Source: Ectopseudomonas chengduensis (GTDB lineage Bacteria > Pseudomonadota > Gammaproteobacteria > Pseudomonadales > Pseudomonadaceae). From it: a stretch of DNA of 64,000 bases. Below, piece by piece: positions 31,124 through 40,050 of the stretch; the stretch's first letter is position 1, and the number at the start of each line of letters is the position of its first letter. The stretch spans positions 1-64,000 of the forward strand of contig NZ_JACFYZ010000006.1 of the NCBI RefSeq assembly GCF_015712065.1. The letters run 5' to 3'. The notes beneath the pieces are model-generated. The model was given only the letters and a program-made list of their open reading frames with translations. It was not told the DNA's origin and ran no database searches. The position numbers and the translations under genes were made by a program.

Positions 31124-32053
31124 ATGACTATCCTGGTTATCGCTGAACACACCAATGCCGCTCTGGCTGCCGCGACCCTGAACACCGTTGCTGCAGCACA
31201 GAAGATCGGTGGCGACATTCACGTTCTGGTAGCCGGTGCCAACGCTGGCGCTGCTGCCGAAGCCGCGGCCAAGATCGCTGGCGTGGCCAAGGTCCTGGTT
31301 GCCGACAACGCTGCCTATGCCAACCAACTGCCGGAGAACGTCGCTCCGCTGGTAGCCGAACTCGGCAAGGGCTACAGCCACATCCTGGCGGCCGCGACCA
31401 GCAACGGCAAGAACATCCTGCCGCGCGTCGCTGCTGCGCTGGACGTCGATCAGATCTCCGAGATCATCGCCGTTGAAAGCGCCGACACCTTCAAGCGTCC
31501 GATCTATGCCGGTAACGCCATCGCCACCGTGCAGTCCTCGGCTGCCATCAAGGTGATCACCGTGCGTAGCACCGGTTTCGACGCTGCTGCTGCCGAAGGC
31601 GGCAGCGCTGCCGTTGAAGCCGTTTCCGGCCCGGCTGATGCCGGCAAGTCCGCCTTCGTTGGCGAAGAACTGGCCAAGTCCGACCGTCCGGAACTGACCG
31701 CTGCCAAGATCGTCGTTTCCGGCGGCCGTGGCATGGGCAATGGCGACAACTTCAAGCACCTGTACGCCCTGGCCGACAAGCTGGGCGCTGCCGTCGGTGC
31801 TTCCCGCGCTGCCGTCGACGCCGGCTTCGTGCCGAACGACATGCAGGTCGGTCAGACCGGCAAGATCGTTGCGCCGCAGCTGTACATCGCCGTCGGTATC
31901 TCCGGCGCGATCCAGCACCTGGCCGGTATGAAGGACTCCAAGGTGATCGTTGCGATCAACAAGGACGAAGAGGCGCCGATCTTCCAGGTGGCTGACTACG
32001 GCCTGGTCGCCGACCTGTTCGAAGCTGTACCGGAGCTGGAGAAGTCGGTCTAA
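31124..32053 (+). CDS. etfA: Electron transfer flavoprotein subunit alpha EtfA
   Basis: This 309-residue subunit carries the FAD. It shows the N-terminal Ala-rich domain ([18 protein letters not shown]), the [13 protein letters not shown] hinge, the [12 protein letters not shown] segment and the FAD signature [29 protein letters not shown] near the C-terminus. It is translated directly after etfB and followed by a strong terminator. Confidence 0.97.
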   Translation: MTILVIAEHTNAALAAATLNTVAAAQKIGGDIHVLVAGANAGAAAEAAAKIAGVAKVLVADNAAYANQLPENVAPLVAELGKGYSHILAAATSNGKNILPRVAAALDVDQISEIIAVESADTFKRPIYAGNAIATVQSSAAIKVITVRSTGFDAAAAEGGSAAVEAVSGPADAGKSAFVGEELAKSDRPELTAAKIVVSGGRGMGNGDNFKHLYALADKLGAAVGASRAAVDAGFVPNDMQVGQTGKIVAPQLYIAVGISGAIQHLAGMKDSKVIVAINKDEEAPIFQVADYGLVADLFEAVPELEKSV

Positions 32054-32071
32054 GCCGCTTTTCCCGCAACG

Positions 32072-32101
32072 AAAAAACCCGCTCACCAGAGCGGGTTTTT
32101 T
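32072..32101. terminator. Terminator after etfA
   Basis: AAAAAACCCGCTC and GAGCGGGTTTTTT form a perfect stem around ACCA. It lies between convergent genes and can work on both strands. Confidence 0.95.
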
Positions 32102-32122
32102 ATTGCCTGCGTGTGCTCGGTG

Positions 32123-33049
32123 TCACTTCAGGCCTTCTAGAAACTGCCGGTAGAGCAGGGCGCTTTCTTCGGGGCGCTCGAGCATGGGGGCATGGCCGAC
32201 GTTCTCCATGATCACCACGCTGGGTTTGCGTAGCAGCGGTTGCATGACGTCGATGCTGGATACGTCCAGCACCCGGTCCTGTTTACCCCAGAGCAGCAGA
32301 GTGGGGGCCTGGATTTTCGCCAGCTCTGGCTCCAATGGGATGGCGCGCTCCACCAATTGCTTGAATACCCGTTCATAGTGCGCAGCCTTGGCCATGGAGC
32401 GCTCGCCCAGATATCGCTTGAGCGACTCGGGCAGATAGGGTGGTTCGACGAAGATGAAGTGCAGCAGATTGTCGAAATCCTGCGGTTGCTTGACCACCAG
32501 TGGATTGGGCGCACCACTGGTCAGCAATCGATACAGTTCGCTCTTGTGCGGGCTGTCGATTCCGGCGTTGGCCAATAGCGCCAGCGAACGAACACGATCC
32601 GGGTAGCGTGCCGCGAAGAGTGCGGCGATGTGTCCACCCATCGAATTGCCCAGCAGATGAGCCTGCTGAATGCCCATGGCATCGAGAATATCCGCCAGCC
32701 GTTCAGCCTGGGTGCCGACATCGTAGCTGCCGGGTGGCAGGTCGCTGTCGCCGAAGCCGGGCAGGTCCAATGCGATGACACGATAGTCCTTGGTCAGGTG
32801 GCGAGAAAAACGCAGCCAGTTATCCTTGTCTGCAGCGAAACCGTGGAGCAACACCAGGGTTTCGCCACTCGCCGGTCCTCCCTGATAGTAATGGATGTTA
32901 AGATCGCGGACAGATAGTCGCTCGTGACTGAGCCCGGCGCGCTGTTGTTCTATCAGGCGCAGGCTGGTCAACTGAGCGGCGGGAAAGAAGTACAGCGTTG
33001 CTGAGGCGGCGAGGAGCAGTAGCAGCAAAGCGAGCAGCAGTTTTTTCAT
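32123..33049 (-). CDS. Membrane-anchored alpha/beta hydrolase (lipase-like)
   Basis: This 308-residue protein starts with a strongly hydrophobic segment (MKKLLLALLLLLLAASATLYFF), a signal anchor or signal peptide. A hydrolase domain follows with LLHGFAADKDNW (oxyanion hole), the nucleophile motif GNSMGG (Ser136), WGKQDRVLD (acid) and VGHAPMLERPE (His). The triad looks intact. P. aeruginosa has a probable lipase near its etf genes that this resembles. The substrate is unknown. It is convergent with etfA and monocistronic. Confidence 0.88.
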   Translation of the reverse strand: MKKLLLALLLLLLAASATLYFFPAAQLTSLRLIEQQRAGLSHERLSVRDLNIHYYQGGPASGETLVLLHGFAADKDNWLRFSRHLTKDYRVIALDLPGFGDSDLPPGSYDVGTQAERLADILDAMGIQQAHLLGNSMGGHIAALFAARYPDRVRSLALLANAGIDSPHKSELYRLLTSGAPNPLVVKQPQDFDNLLHFIFVEPPYLPESLKRYLGERSMAKAAHYERVFKQLVERAIPLEPELAKIQAPTLLLWGKQDRVLDVSSIDVMQPLLRKPSVVIMENVGHAPMLERPEESALLYRQFLEGLK

Positions 33050-33117
33050 GGCGCGTCCTTATCGCGAACTGGCGGCGCCACTAAGCTAGCATGAACACAG
33101 AGGGTGCCGGGGTGCTA

Positions 33118-33259
33118 GGGTCTGTACGAAAAGTCGCCGAGCGAAGGTCAGGCGAGGCAAAAATAGGTGAGGAAGCGGAGTTTACGAGCTGTAAATGAGC
33201 ATTCCGAACCTGTTTTTAACGAAGCATCACCGAGCGCAGGCACTTTTTGTACAGAGCCC
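33118..33259. mobile_element. MITE-like element, 142 bp
   Basis: The ends GGGTCTGTACGAAAAG (33118-33133) and CTTTTTGTACAGAGCCC (33243-33259) are imperfect terminal inverted repeats (one inserted C and one mismatch). The interior is AT-richer than neighbouring DNA and contains no gene. It carries sequence I recall as a widespread short repeat in pseudomonads and other proteobacteria (e.g. CGAGCGAAGGTCAGGCGAGG). There is no transposase, so it would move only with a helper in trans. No clear target duplication is seen. Confidence 0.75.
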
Positions 33260-33300
33260 AAACCTATCCTGCCAATCAACGCATAAACCGAGAGTAGCCA

Positions 33301-34134
33301 ATGCCTGAGCGTTGTCTGTTTAAGTCGCTGTTGCTGTGGTGCGCCCTGGTCGTTGTGCCGACTGCAGCACTGGCCGTTGGTAAATGCGAGCGCCTGGTGG
33401 CGACCGGTAATCCGGAATATCCCCCCTATCTCTGGCGTGATCCGCAGAATCCGCAGCAGCTGATCGGCGCCAATGCCGATCTGCTCAAACACCTGGCAAA
33501 AGAACTCGGTGTGGTGGTTGACGTGATCTACACCGGACCCTGGTCGCGAGCGCAGGATGAGGTGCGTACCGGGCGTGTCGATCTGCTTGCAGGGGCCTTT
33601 ATCACCCTGCCGCGGTTGGAACACATGGATTACGTGCATCCGGCGTTCTTCTATACGCCCAGCGTGGTCTGGGTGCGCAAGGGCGAAGCATTTCCCTACG
33701 GTAGCTGGATCGACCTGCAGGGGCATACTGGCGACACCCTGGTGGGCAACAGTTTTGGTCAGCAGTTCGATACCTTCGCCAAGCAGAACCTGAAGCTCGA
33801 GGGCGTCTCCAGCTTGACTCAGGCGTTCCAGAAGTTGCTGCTTGGCCGCACCGACTATGTGCTCTATGAGCGTTACCCTGGCCTGGCGCTCGCCGAGACG
33901 CTGGGTATGGACGATGATCTGGAGGTGCTGGACCCGCCGATTTCCAGCGAAGGCCTCTACCTTACCCTGTCGCATAATTCGGCGTGCAACGAGCCCTGGC
34001 TACGCGGCCAGCTGGCGCGAAAGATGACAGAAATGGTCGCCGCCGGGCTGCCTGAGCAGTTCCTGCAACGCAATCTGGAATTGTGGAAGGCACAGCAGAT
34101 GCAACCGGATCCGGTTGGCGACGTCACTCAGTAG
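33301..34134 (+). CDS. Periplasmic solute-binding protein, family 3
   Basis: This 277-residue protein has a signal peptide (cleavage after ALA, about 25) and an SBP_bac_3 fold with NPEYPPYLWRD, GANADLLKHLAKELG and RTGRVDLLAGAFITLPRLEHMDY. No permease or ATPase lies beside it. The two genes that follow, a small lipoprotein and an OmpA-domain lipoprotein, are 9 nt away and overlapping respectively, so it probably belongs to an envelope operon rather than a classic ABC transporter. The ligand is unknown. The upstream boundary lies 41 bp after the MITE. Confidence 0.82.
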   Translation: MPERCLFKSLLLWCALVVVPTAALAVGKCERLVATGNPEYPPYLWRDPQNPQQLIGANADLLKHLAKELGVVVDVIYTGPWSRAQDEVRTGRVDLLAGAFITLPRLEHMDYVHPAFFYTPSVVWVRKGEAFPYGSWIDLQGHTGDTLVGNSFGQQFDTFAKQNLKLEGVSSLTQAFQKLLLGRTDYVLYERYPGLALAETLGMDDDLEVLDPPISSEGLYLTLSHNSACNEPWLRGQLARKMTEMVAAGLPEQFLQRNLELWKAQQMQPDPVGDVTQ

Positions 34135-34143
34135 GAAATTTTC

Positions 34144-34494
34144 GTGATCAATCGAACCCTTCCCTTGCTGCTGGCGCTGGGCCTGACGGCCTGTGCCAGC
34201 GATCCTGCTCCGACCGAGCAGATGCGGCTGACCGAACAGGCGTTGGCGCAGACCAAATCCCTGGGGGTGGTCAGCGAACAGTCCGCGTCACTTCACCAGG
34301 CTGAAGAGAAGTTCGCGCAGGCCCAGGTGGCCATGCAGGACGGTGAACACAAGCAGGCGCGCCTGCTGGCCGAACAGGCCGAGCTGGATGCGCGCCTGGC
34401 TGAAGCTGAGCACCTCAATGCCAAAGGTCGGGAGCAACTGACCGAACTCAATCAACGCATCGGCCGTCTGCGCCAGCAACTGGGAGCCATGTGA
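34144..34494 (+). CDS. DUF4398 lipoprotein
   Basis: This 116-residue protein has a lipobox ending LTAC (Cys about 17), so it is a lipoprotein, followed by a helical DUF4398-like domain (EQALAQTKSLGVVSEQSASLHQAEEKF region, rich in Ala, Glu and Gln). It starts with GTG at 34144 after TAGGAAA. Its stop overlaps the next gene. The partner OmpA-like protein carries a similar helical part. Confidence 0.78.
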   Translation: MINRTLPLLLALGLTACASDPAPTEQMRLTEQALAQTKSLGVVSEQSASLHQAEEKFAQAQVAMQDGEHKQARLLAEQAELDARLAEAEHLNAKGREQLTELNQRIGRLRQQLGAM

Positions 34495-35306
34495 TGAAGG
34501 CTTATGGTCATCTGGGCGGTCTGATGCTGGTCGGTACGCTGTTGAGTGGTTGTGCGTCCAGTCAGCTGGCGAGTGAGCAGGCTCTGGAAGAAGCGCGTCT
34601 GAGTTTTCAGTCGGTCAAGGAAGATCCCAGCGTGCTGCGTGTCGCACCCAAGGACGTGATTCGCGCAGGCGAATCGCTGGGGCGTGCCGAGCGCCTGTCC
34701 AGTTACTGGGGCAGTGGCGACGATGTGCGTCATTACGCCTACCTCAGCCAGCGCTATGCCGAGATCGCCCGGCAACACAGCGATATCAGTCTCAACCAGG
34801 AACGCGCAGCCAAGCTCGAGCTGGAACGCCAGCGTCTGCAGTTGACCCTGCGCGAAGCCAAGCTGATGAGCGTGCAGCAGCACAACGGCTGGTTGGAAGA
34901 GCAGATGGTCAGCCTCGCCACCAACGAGACCGAGCGCGGCCTGGTGATGACCCTGGGCGATATGTTGTTCGACGCCGGTCGCGCCGATCTGCAACCAGCA
35001 GCCAACCGTACGGTGCTCAAACTCGTGCAGTTCCTGCAGATCAATCCGCAGCGCCGCGTGCGGATCGAAGGCTACACCGACAATACCGGTGATGCCGCCG
35101 AGAATCTCGAACTGTCGCGCGCGCGCGCGCAGGCTGTGGCCGATCTGCTGGTGGATCTGGGCGTGGAAGCCAAGCGTATTCAGGTCGCCGGTTACGGTGT
35201 CGACTTCCCGGTTGCGGAAAATGCGTCGGCACGTGGCCGCGCGCAGAATAGGCGGGTGGAAATCGTCTTCTCCGACGAGCGAGGCCAGCTTGGTGCCGAG
35301 CGCTGA
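34494..35306 (+). CDS. OmpA-family lipoprotein with N-terminal DUF4398-like domain
   Basis: This 270-residue protein has a lipobox (LLSGC, Cys about 21), a helical DUF4398-like region (about 25-125) and a C-terminal OmpA peptidoglycan-binding domain with LFDAGRADLQPAANRTVLKL, GYTDNTGD and the NRRVEIVFSD end. It probably tethers the outer membrane to peptidoglycan. Translation starts at ATG 34494 (the alternative GTG is 34491). It is coupled to the small lipoprotein upstream, and a strong terminator follows. Confidence 0.88.
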   Translation: MKAYGHLGGLMLVGTLLSGCASSQLASEQALEEARLSFQSVKEDPSVLRVAPKDVIRAGESLGRAERLSSYWGSGDDVRHYAYLSQRYAEIARQHSDISLNQERAAKLELERQRLQLTLREAKLMSVQQHNGWLEEQMVSLATNETERGLVMTLGDMLFDAGRADLQPAANRTVLKLVQFLQINPQRRVRIEGYTDNTGDAAENLELSRARAQAVADLLVDLGVEAKRIQVAGYGVDFPVAENASARGRAQNRRVEIVFSDERGQLGAER

Positions 35307-35320
35307 GCGAAATGCCTGAC

Positions 35321-35348
35321 AAAACCCCGGCAGAGTCCGGGGTTTTTT
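35321..35348 (+). terminator. Terminator after the OmpA-family gene
   Basis: AAAACCCCGG and CCGGGGTTTT form a perfect 10-bp stem with a 6-nt loop, followed by two more T residues. Confidence 0.95.
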
Positions 35349-35484
35349 ATGCACTGAAAATGACGACGATGCCGTGCCCGATTGGCAAGCAATGGCGTAA
35401 GGGGAAAACAGATCGTATCTGTGCCGGTACAATTGTGTAGCAATAGGTTACTGTTATGCTCCAGTGACCACGGAGGATATCGCC

Positions 35485-36930
35485 ATGACCAATCTGCTGC
35501 TCTATCAACGTATCGCCCAGCAGTTGGCCGAGGATATTCGTCGCGGTGTTTACCAGCCTGGCGAGCGCGTGCCTTCGGTGCGCAAGATGAGTGCTCAGCT
35601 CAATGTCAGCCACGCCACGGTGTTGCAGGCCTACGCCAACCTCGAAGATCAGGGATTGATTCGTGCACGCCCGCAATCGGGCTTCTACGTGCACCAGACG
35701 CCAGCGCTGACCGCGCCGACACCGGACATCGCCAAGGTCGAGCGACCAGGTCTGGTCACCCGCGCCAGCATCATCAACCAGGTGCTCACCGAGTCGCGCC
35801 GCGAGGGCGTATTTCCGCTGGGCGCCGCGGTACCGCATGTCGATTACCTGCCGGTGCGCGCATTGCACCAGCAACTGGCCAAGGTCACCCGTTTTCACAG
35901 CCCGCGCGCCTTCAGCTACATGTTCAGTCCCGGCTTCGAGCCGTTGCGCCGCCAGGTGGCGATCCGCATGCGCGATGCCGGCGTGGTGGTCGATCCGTCC
36001 GAGGTGGTGATCACCCATGGCTGCGTCGATGCGCTGCAGATGAGCCTGCGTGTGCTGACCAAGCCGGGCGATCTCATCGCGGTAGAGTCGCCAACCTATT
36101 ACGGGCTGCTGCAACTGGCCGATCTGCTGGGGCTCAAGGTCATCGAGATTCCCTGCGACCCGACTACCGGCATCAGCCTTGAAGCGCTGCAATTGGCGGC
36201 CAACCAGTGGCCCATCAAGGCGTTGGTGCTGACTGCGCGGCTGTCCAACCCGCTGGGCGGCACCATCCCCGAGGAGCGTCAGCGTCAGTTGTTGCGCCTG
36301 GCCGGTGATTACGATTTCCAGATCGTCGAAGACGATATCTACGGCGAGCTGATGTTCGAACAGGGGCCGACCAAAGCATTGAAGTCGCATGATCGCGACA
36401 GCCGGGTGATCTATTGCTCGAGCTTCTCCAAGACGCTGTCGCCCGGTGTGCGTATTGGCTGGATCGTCGCCGGCAAGTATCAGGACGAGATCCAGCGGCT
36501 GCAGACCTTTTCCACCCATTCGGCGTGCAGTGTCACCCAGATGGCGGTGGCGGCTTATCTGGAGAACGGTGGCTATGACCGCCATCTGCGGCATATCCGC
36601 CAGGAGTACCGCAAGAACCTCAATGCCTTCCAGCTGGCGGTGCAGCAGTACTTTCCGGTCGGTACGCAGATGACCCGGCCCAAGGGCGGCTTTATCCTCT
36701 GGGTCAGCCTGCCGGCGCGGGTCAATACCAAGGATCTGCACGTGCGCGCGCTGCAGCAGGGCATCTCGATCGCACCGGGGCTGATCTTCAGCAACACCGA
36801 GCAGTTCAATCATTGTGTGCGGCTCAACTGTGGCATTCCATGGAACCGCGAGGCGGAGAGGGCGCTGATGACCCTTGGGATGCTGGCCACGCAGCTGTGC
36901 CAGGAGGCGGGCGGTTCCTGGGAAGGTTGA
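35485..36930 (+). CDS. MocR-type regulator (GntR HTH plus aminotransferase domain)
   Basis: This 481-residue protein joins an N-terminal GntR winged helix (about 1-70: QQLAEDIRRGVYQPGERVPSVRKMS) to a class I aminotransferase-like domain (about 100-480). The PLP Lys lies in SSFSKTLSPGVRIGW. Such regulators sense PLP or amino compounds and usually control a divergent or nearby gene. ATG 35485 follows CGGAGG; a GTG at 35464 is possible. The promoter region (about 35420-35475) holds TTGTGT and TATGCT boxes. The target is unknown. Confidence 0.9.
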   Translation: MTNLLLYQRIAQQLAEDIRRGVYQPGERVPSVRKMSAQLNVSHATVLQAYANLEDQGLIRARPQSGFYVHQTPALTAPTPDIAKVERPGLVTRASIINQVLTESRREGVFPLGAAVPHVDYLPVRALHQQLAKVTRFHSPRAFSYMFSPGFEPLRRQVAIRMRDAGVVVDPSEVVITHGCVDALQMSLRVLTKPGDLIAVESPTYYGLLQLADLLGLKVIEIPCDPTTGISLEALQLAANQWPIKALVLTARLSNPLGGTIPEERQRQLLRLAGDYDFQIVEDDIYGELMFEQGPTKALKSHDRDSRVIYCSSFSKTLSPGVRIGWIVAGKYQDEIQRLQTFSTHSACSVTQMAVAAYLENGGYDRHLRHIRQEYRKNLNAFQLAVQQYFPVGTQMTRPKGGFILWVSLPARVNTKDLHVRALQQGISIAPGLIFSNTEQFNHCVRLNCGIPWNREAERALMTLGMLATQLCQEAGGSWEG

Positions 36931-37016
36931 GAAGGCACGTCCTGGGTTAACCCGTTTCATCGAGGGGCTGCGTCTACCTGAGCGAAGGTCTCGTGCCATT
37001 GCTCAGGAGGTGCACC

Positions 37017-38714
37017 ATGTCCGTTTATTCCTTGTTGCTCGTTCGTCCGTTCGCCGTCGGTTTTTCCGCGAGCACCTTGCTGCTGCTCGCCGCTTGCAGC
37101 GCCTCCAGCCCGGAGCCGGAAGTACAGGCCAGCCCGGCCCCGGCGTCACCGCTCGTACGCGAGCGCCTGGCTGCGCCCGCAGCGGCCGAGATGCGTGCCG
37201 AGGCTAGCCACAAGCGTCTGGCGACCCTGGCTCACGCACCGTCTCCCATCGCCGATGTCCTGCCGCCGGGCTACCGTGACGAGTCGCGCGAGCAGTACCA
37301 GGCCTATGCCGACAATCCGGTTTTCACTGTCGCCGAGACGCCGGTGTCCACCTTCAGCATCGATGTCGATACCGGTAGCTACGCCAACGTGCGGCGTTTC
37401 CTCAACGGTGGGCAACTGCCGCCGAAGGACGCCGTGCGCCTGGAAGAGCTGGTCAACTACTTCCCCTATGCCTATCCGCTGCCGCAGGGCGCCGCACCTT
37501 TTGGCGTCAGCACCGAGTTGGCGGTGACGCCATGGAATCCGCAGACACGCCTGCTGCGCATCGCCATCAAGGCGTCGGATCGCAGCGTTGAGGAACTGCC
37601 GCCGGCCAACCTGGTGTTTCTGGTCGACGTGTCTGGTTCGATGCATCGCCGCGAAGGCCTGCCGATGGTGCAGGGCACCCTTAAATTGCTGGTCGAGCAG
37701 TTGCGTCCGCAGGATCGCGTCTCGCTGGTCACCTATGCCGGTGACAGCCAGGTGGTGCTCGATTCCACGCCCGGCATCGACAAGGCGAAAATACGTGCGG
37801 CCATCGATCAGCTCAGTGCGGGTGGTTCGACGGCAGGGGAGTCGGGCATCCAGCTGGCCTATCAGCAGGCGAGCAAGCACCTGATCGAGGGCGGCATCAA
37901 CCGCATCCTGCTGGCCACCGATGGCGACTTCAACGTCGGCATCAGCGACTTCGACAGCCTCAAGCAACTGGCTGCCGACAAGCGCAAGAGCGGCGTCTCG
38001 CTGACCACCCTGGGTTTTGGCGTGGACAACTACAACGAGCGCCTGATGGAGCAACTGGCCGACGCCGGCAATGGCAATTACGCCTATATCGACAACCTGC
38101 GCGAGGCGCGCAAGGTGTTGGTGGATCAGCTCGGCTCGACCCTGGCCACGGTGGCCAGCGACGTGAAGCTGCAACTGGAATTCAATCCGAGCGAGGTTAG
38201 CGAGTACCGCTTGCTGGGCTACGAGAACCGCGCACTCAAGCGTGAGGATTTCAGCAATGACAAGGTCGATGCCGGCGATATCGGCGCAGGGCATACCGTT
38301 ACCGCGCTGTACGAGATCGTCCCGGCCGGTGCCAAGGGCTGGCTGGAGCCGCTGCGTTATCAGACCAGTGCCCAGCCCGCGAGCAAGAGTGGCGAATTGG
38401 CCTGGTTGCGGATTCGCTACAAGACGCCGGGGGAGGCGTCCAGCCGGATGCTGGAGCGGCCCATCGCGCGTGCCGAGGCGACGCCGGTCGCGGCTGCCAG
38501 CGAGGATCTGAGGTTCGCCGCTGCGGTCGCGGCCTTCGCCCAACAGCTCAAGGACGGTCGCTACACCGGCGACTTCGATCTGGCGCAGAGCATCGCGCTG
38601 GCGCGCTCGGCCAAGGGCGAGGATCGCTTCGGTCTGCGTGGCGAGTTCATCCAGCTGGCCGAAATCGCCCAGAGCCTGCACACTTCCGGCTCCACACCAG
38701 TAAGAGTTCAGTAG
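37017..38714 (+). CDS. Von Willebrand factor type A lipoprotein (YfbK/DUF3520 type)
   Basis: This 565-residue protein has a hydrophobic N-terminus and a lipobox (LLAAC, Cys about 30), a VWA N-terminal domain with VSTFSIDVDTGSYANVRRF (about 115-135), and a VWA domain with the MIDAS motif DVSGSMHR (near 204). The threonine and aspartate of the metal site lie in IDQLSAGGSTAGESG and LATDGDFNVG. A C-terminal DUF3520-type region completes it. ATG 37017 follows AGGAGG (37005-37010). Its stop overlaps the GTG of the ECF sigma gene by one base, so the sigma, anti-sigma and VWA proteins are likely coupled. Confidence 0.9.
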   Translation: MSVYSLLLVRPFAVGFSASTLLLLAACSASSPEPEVQASPAPASPLVRERLAAPAAAEMRAEASHKRLATLAHAPSPIADVLPPGYRDESREQYQAYADNPVFTVAETPVSTFSIDVDTGSYANVRRFLNGGQLPPKDAVRLEELVNYFPYAYPLPQGAAPFGVSTELAVTPWNPQTRLLRIAIKASDRSVEELPPANLVFLVDVSGSMHRREGLPMVQGTLKLLVEQLRPQDRVSLVTYAGDSQVVLDSTPGIDKAKIRAAIDQLSAGGSTAGESGIQLAYQQASKHLIEGGINRILLATDGDFNVGISDFDSLKQLAADKRKSGVSLTTLGFGVDNYNERLMEQLADAGNGNYAYIDNLREARKVLVDQLGSTLATVASDVKLQLEFNPSEVSEYRLLGYENRALKREDFSNDKVDAGDIGAGHTVTALYEIVPAGAKGWLEPLRYQTSAQPASKSGELAWLRIRYKTPGEASSRMLERPIARAEATPVAAASEDLRFAAAVAAFAQQLKDGRYTGDFDLAQSIALARSAKGEDRFGLRGEFIQLAEIAQSLHTSGSTPVRVQ

Positions 38715-39286
38715 TGAACGCACCTCTCACGGATGACGACGCCGCTTTGTTGCGGCGTTACCGCCGAGGCGATGCCGCGGCCTTTAATGCGCTTTACCAG
38801 CGCCATCGGCTGGGCCTGTTTCGCTTTCTGCTCGGCCTGTGCGGCGATCACGCCCTGGCCGAAGAAGTGTTCCAGGAAACCTGGATGAGCCTGGTGCGAA
38901 GCCAGAGCGAACAGCGCGAGGCGGTGCTGTTCAAGACCTGGCTCTACCAGATCGCCCGCAACCGCCTGATCGACCACTGGCGCAAGACGGGCCGCCATCA
39001 GGCCGGGCATGACGAATACGATGAAGGCCAGCATGCCCAGGCCGATCCGCAACCCGGCCCGGAACAGCAGTGGAGCCTGAGTCGCGACAGTGAGCGACTG
39101 CACGCGGCGTTGGCCGACCTGCCGGAAGATCAGCGCGAGGTCTTTCTGTTGCGCGCCCATGGCGACCTGGAACTGAACGAGATTGCCGAGTTGACCCGCA
39201 CGCCGGCCGAGACGGTCAAGAGCCGTCTGCGCTATGCCCTGCAGAAGCTGCGCCGGCTGCTGGCCACCGAGGAGTTGTCCGCATGA
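38714..39286 (+). CDS. sbrI: ECF RNA polymerase sigma factor (SbrI-like)
   Basis: This 190-residue ECF sigma factor has region 2 (about 15-85: AFNALYQRHRLGLFRFLLGLC, AEEVFQETW, FKTWLYQIARNRLIDHWRK) and region 4 (about 125-185: LPEDQREVFLLRAHGDLELNEIAELTRTPAETVKSRL). It starts with GTG inside the VWA stop. P. aeruginosa has a sigma/anti-sigma pair SbrI/SbrR (PA2896-PA2895), tied to swarming and biofilm control, next to the atu cluster in the same order. Assignment rests on that context. Confidence 0.8.
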   Translation: MNAPLTDDDAALLRRYRRGDAAAFNALYQRHRLGLFRFLLGLCGDHALAEEVFQETWMSLVRSQSEQREAVLFKTWLYQIARNRLIDHWRKTGRHQAGHDEYDEGQHAQADPQPGPEQQWSLSRDSERLHAALADLPEDQREVFLLRAHGDLELNEIAELTRTPAETVKSRLRYALQKLRRLLATEELSA

Positions 39287-39960
39287 AAGATCAACGAGAA
39301 CCTCTGGATCACGAGCAGGCGCTGCTGGCGCATTTTCGTGCCCATGGCAGCGGCGAACCCTCGGCCGAGCTGGATGCGCGCATCTTGGCGGCGGCAAGTG
39401 CGGCTGCCCGTGAAACGCAGCAGGCCCAGATCGACAGCGACAACGCCGGATGGGCGCAGCGCCTGCACCAATGGCTGTTCGGCAGTGGCCGCCAGCGCTG
39501 GTCGGTGGCCGTGGCCGGGCTGGCTTGCGTCGGCATCGGCGTCAGCCTGACCTGGCGCACGCTGGAGCAGACGCCGGATGCCTTCGATGCCGTGCCGCCC
39601 AGCGTGGCCATGAGCCCCGCCGCACCGGCTCCGATAGCGGCCAAGCGTGCGCCAGAGCAGGAGGCGATTGCGCCTATGGCTGCCCCGCAGGAACGCATGA
39701 GAAGTCAGGCCATGGCACGTCAGGCGCCGTCTGCCGATATGGCTGAGGCACCGCTGGCCAGTAGCGCTGCGTTGGCGCCCATGGCCGAATTGGTGATCCG
39801 GAGCGAACCGCGCGAGGCGCTGCTGCGTCTGCTGCAGCTGCGCAAGGCGGGTGAGCAGGAGGAGGCGCAGCGGTTGTTGGAGCAGCTAAAGGCCGACTAT
39901 CCACAACTGGATATCGAGGCTGAGCTCGCTCATCTGGCCACCGAGTCGCCGAGTGAATGA
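39283..39960 (+). CDS. sbrR: Anti-sigma factor, membrane-anchored (SbrR-like)
   Basis: This 225-residue protein has a cytoplasmic N-terminal part (about 1-62), one membrane helix (about 66-84, WSVAVAGLACVGIGVSLTW) and a periplasmic Pro/Ala-rich then helical C-terminus (LLRLLQLRKAGEQEEAQRLLEQL). It overlaps the sigma gene by 4 nt (ATGA). This is the usual place and topology of an anti-sigma factor, though no HxxxCxxC zinc motif is seen. Homology to SbrR is inferred from context. Confidence 0.72.
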   Translation: MKDQREPLDHEQALLAHFRAHGSGEPSAELDARILAAASAAARETQQAQIDSDNAGWAQRLHQWLFGSGRQRWSVAVAGLACVGIGVSLTWRTLEQTPDAFDAVPPSVAMSPAAPAPIAAKRAPEQEAIAPMAAPQERMRSQAMARQAPSADMAEAPLASSAALAPMAELVIRSEPREALLRLLQLRKAGEQEEAQRLLEQLKADYPQLDIEAELAHLATESPSE

Positions 39961-40050
39961 GGCACGAGGTAAAAGTCATGTAAGTCGGCTTGTCAGGCGC
40001 GCCCAGGCGGAGGAGCATGGGCGCGTTACTGATCGAGCTACCCTTGTCCC

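Noticed and set aside
30350..32086. Minus-strand frame opposite etfBA
   Set aside because: Gly/Asp/Val-rich antisense reading of two certain genes, ending in the shared terminator.
33148..33975. Minus-strand frame running from the MITE into the solute-binding protein gene
   Set aside because: Its end is built from the repeat and the rest is antisense to a gene with a clear signal peptide and fold.
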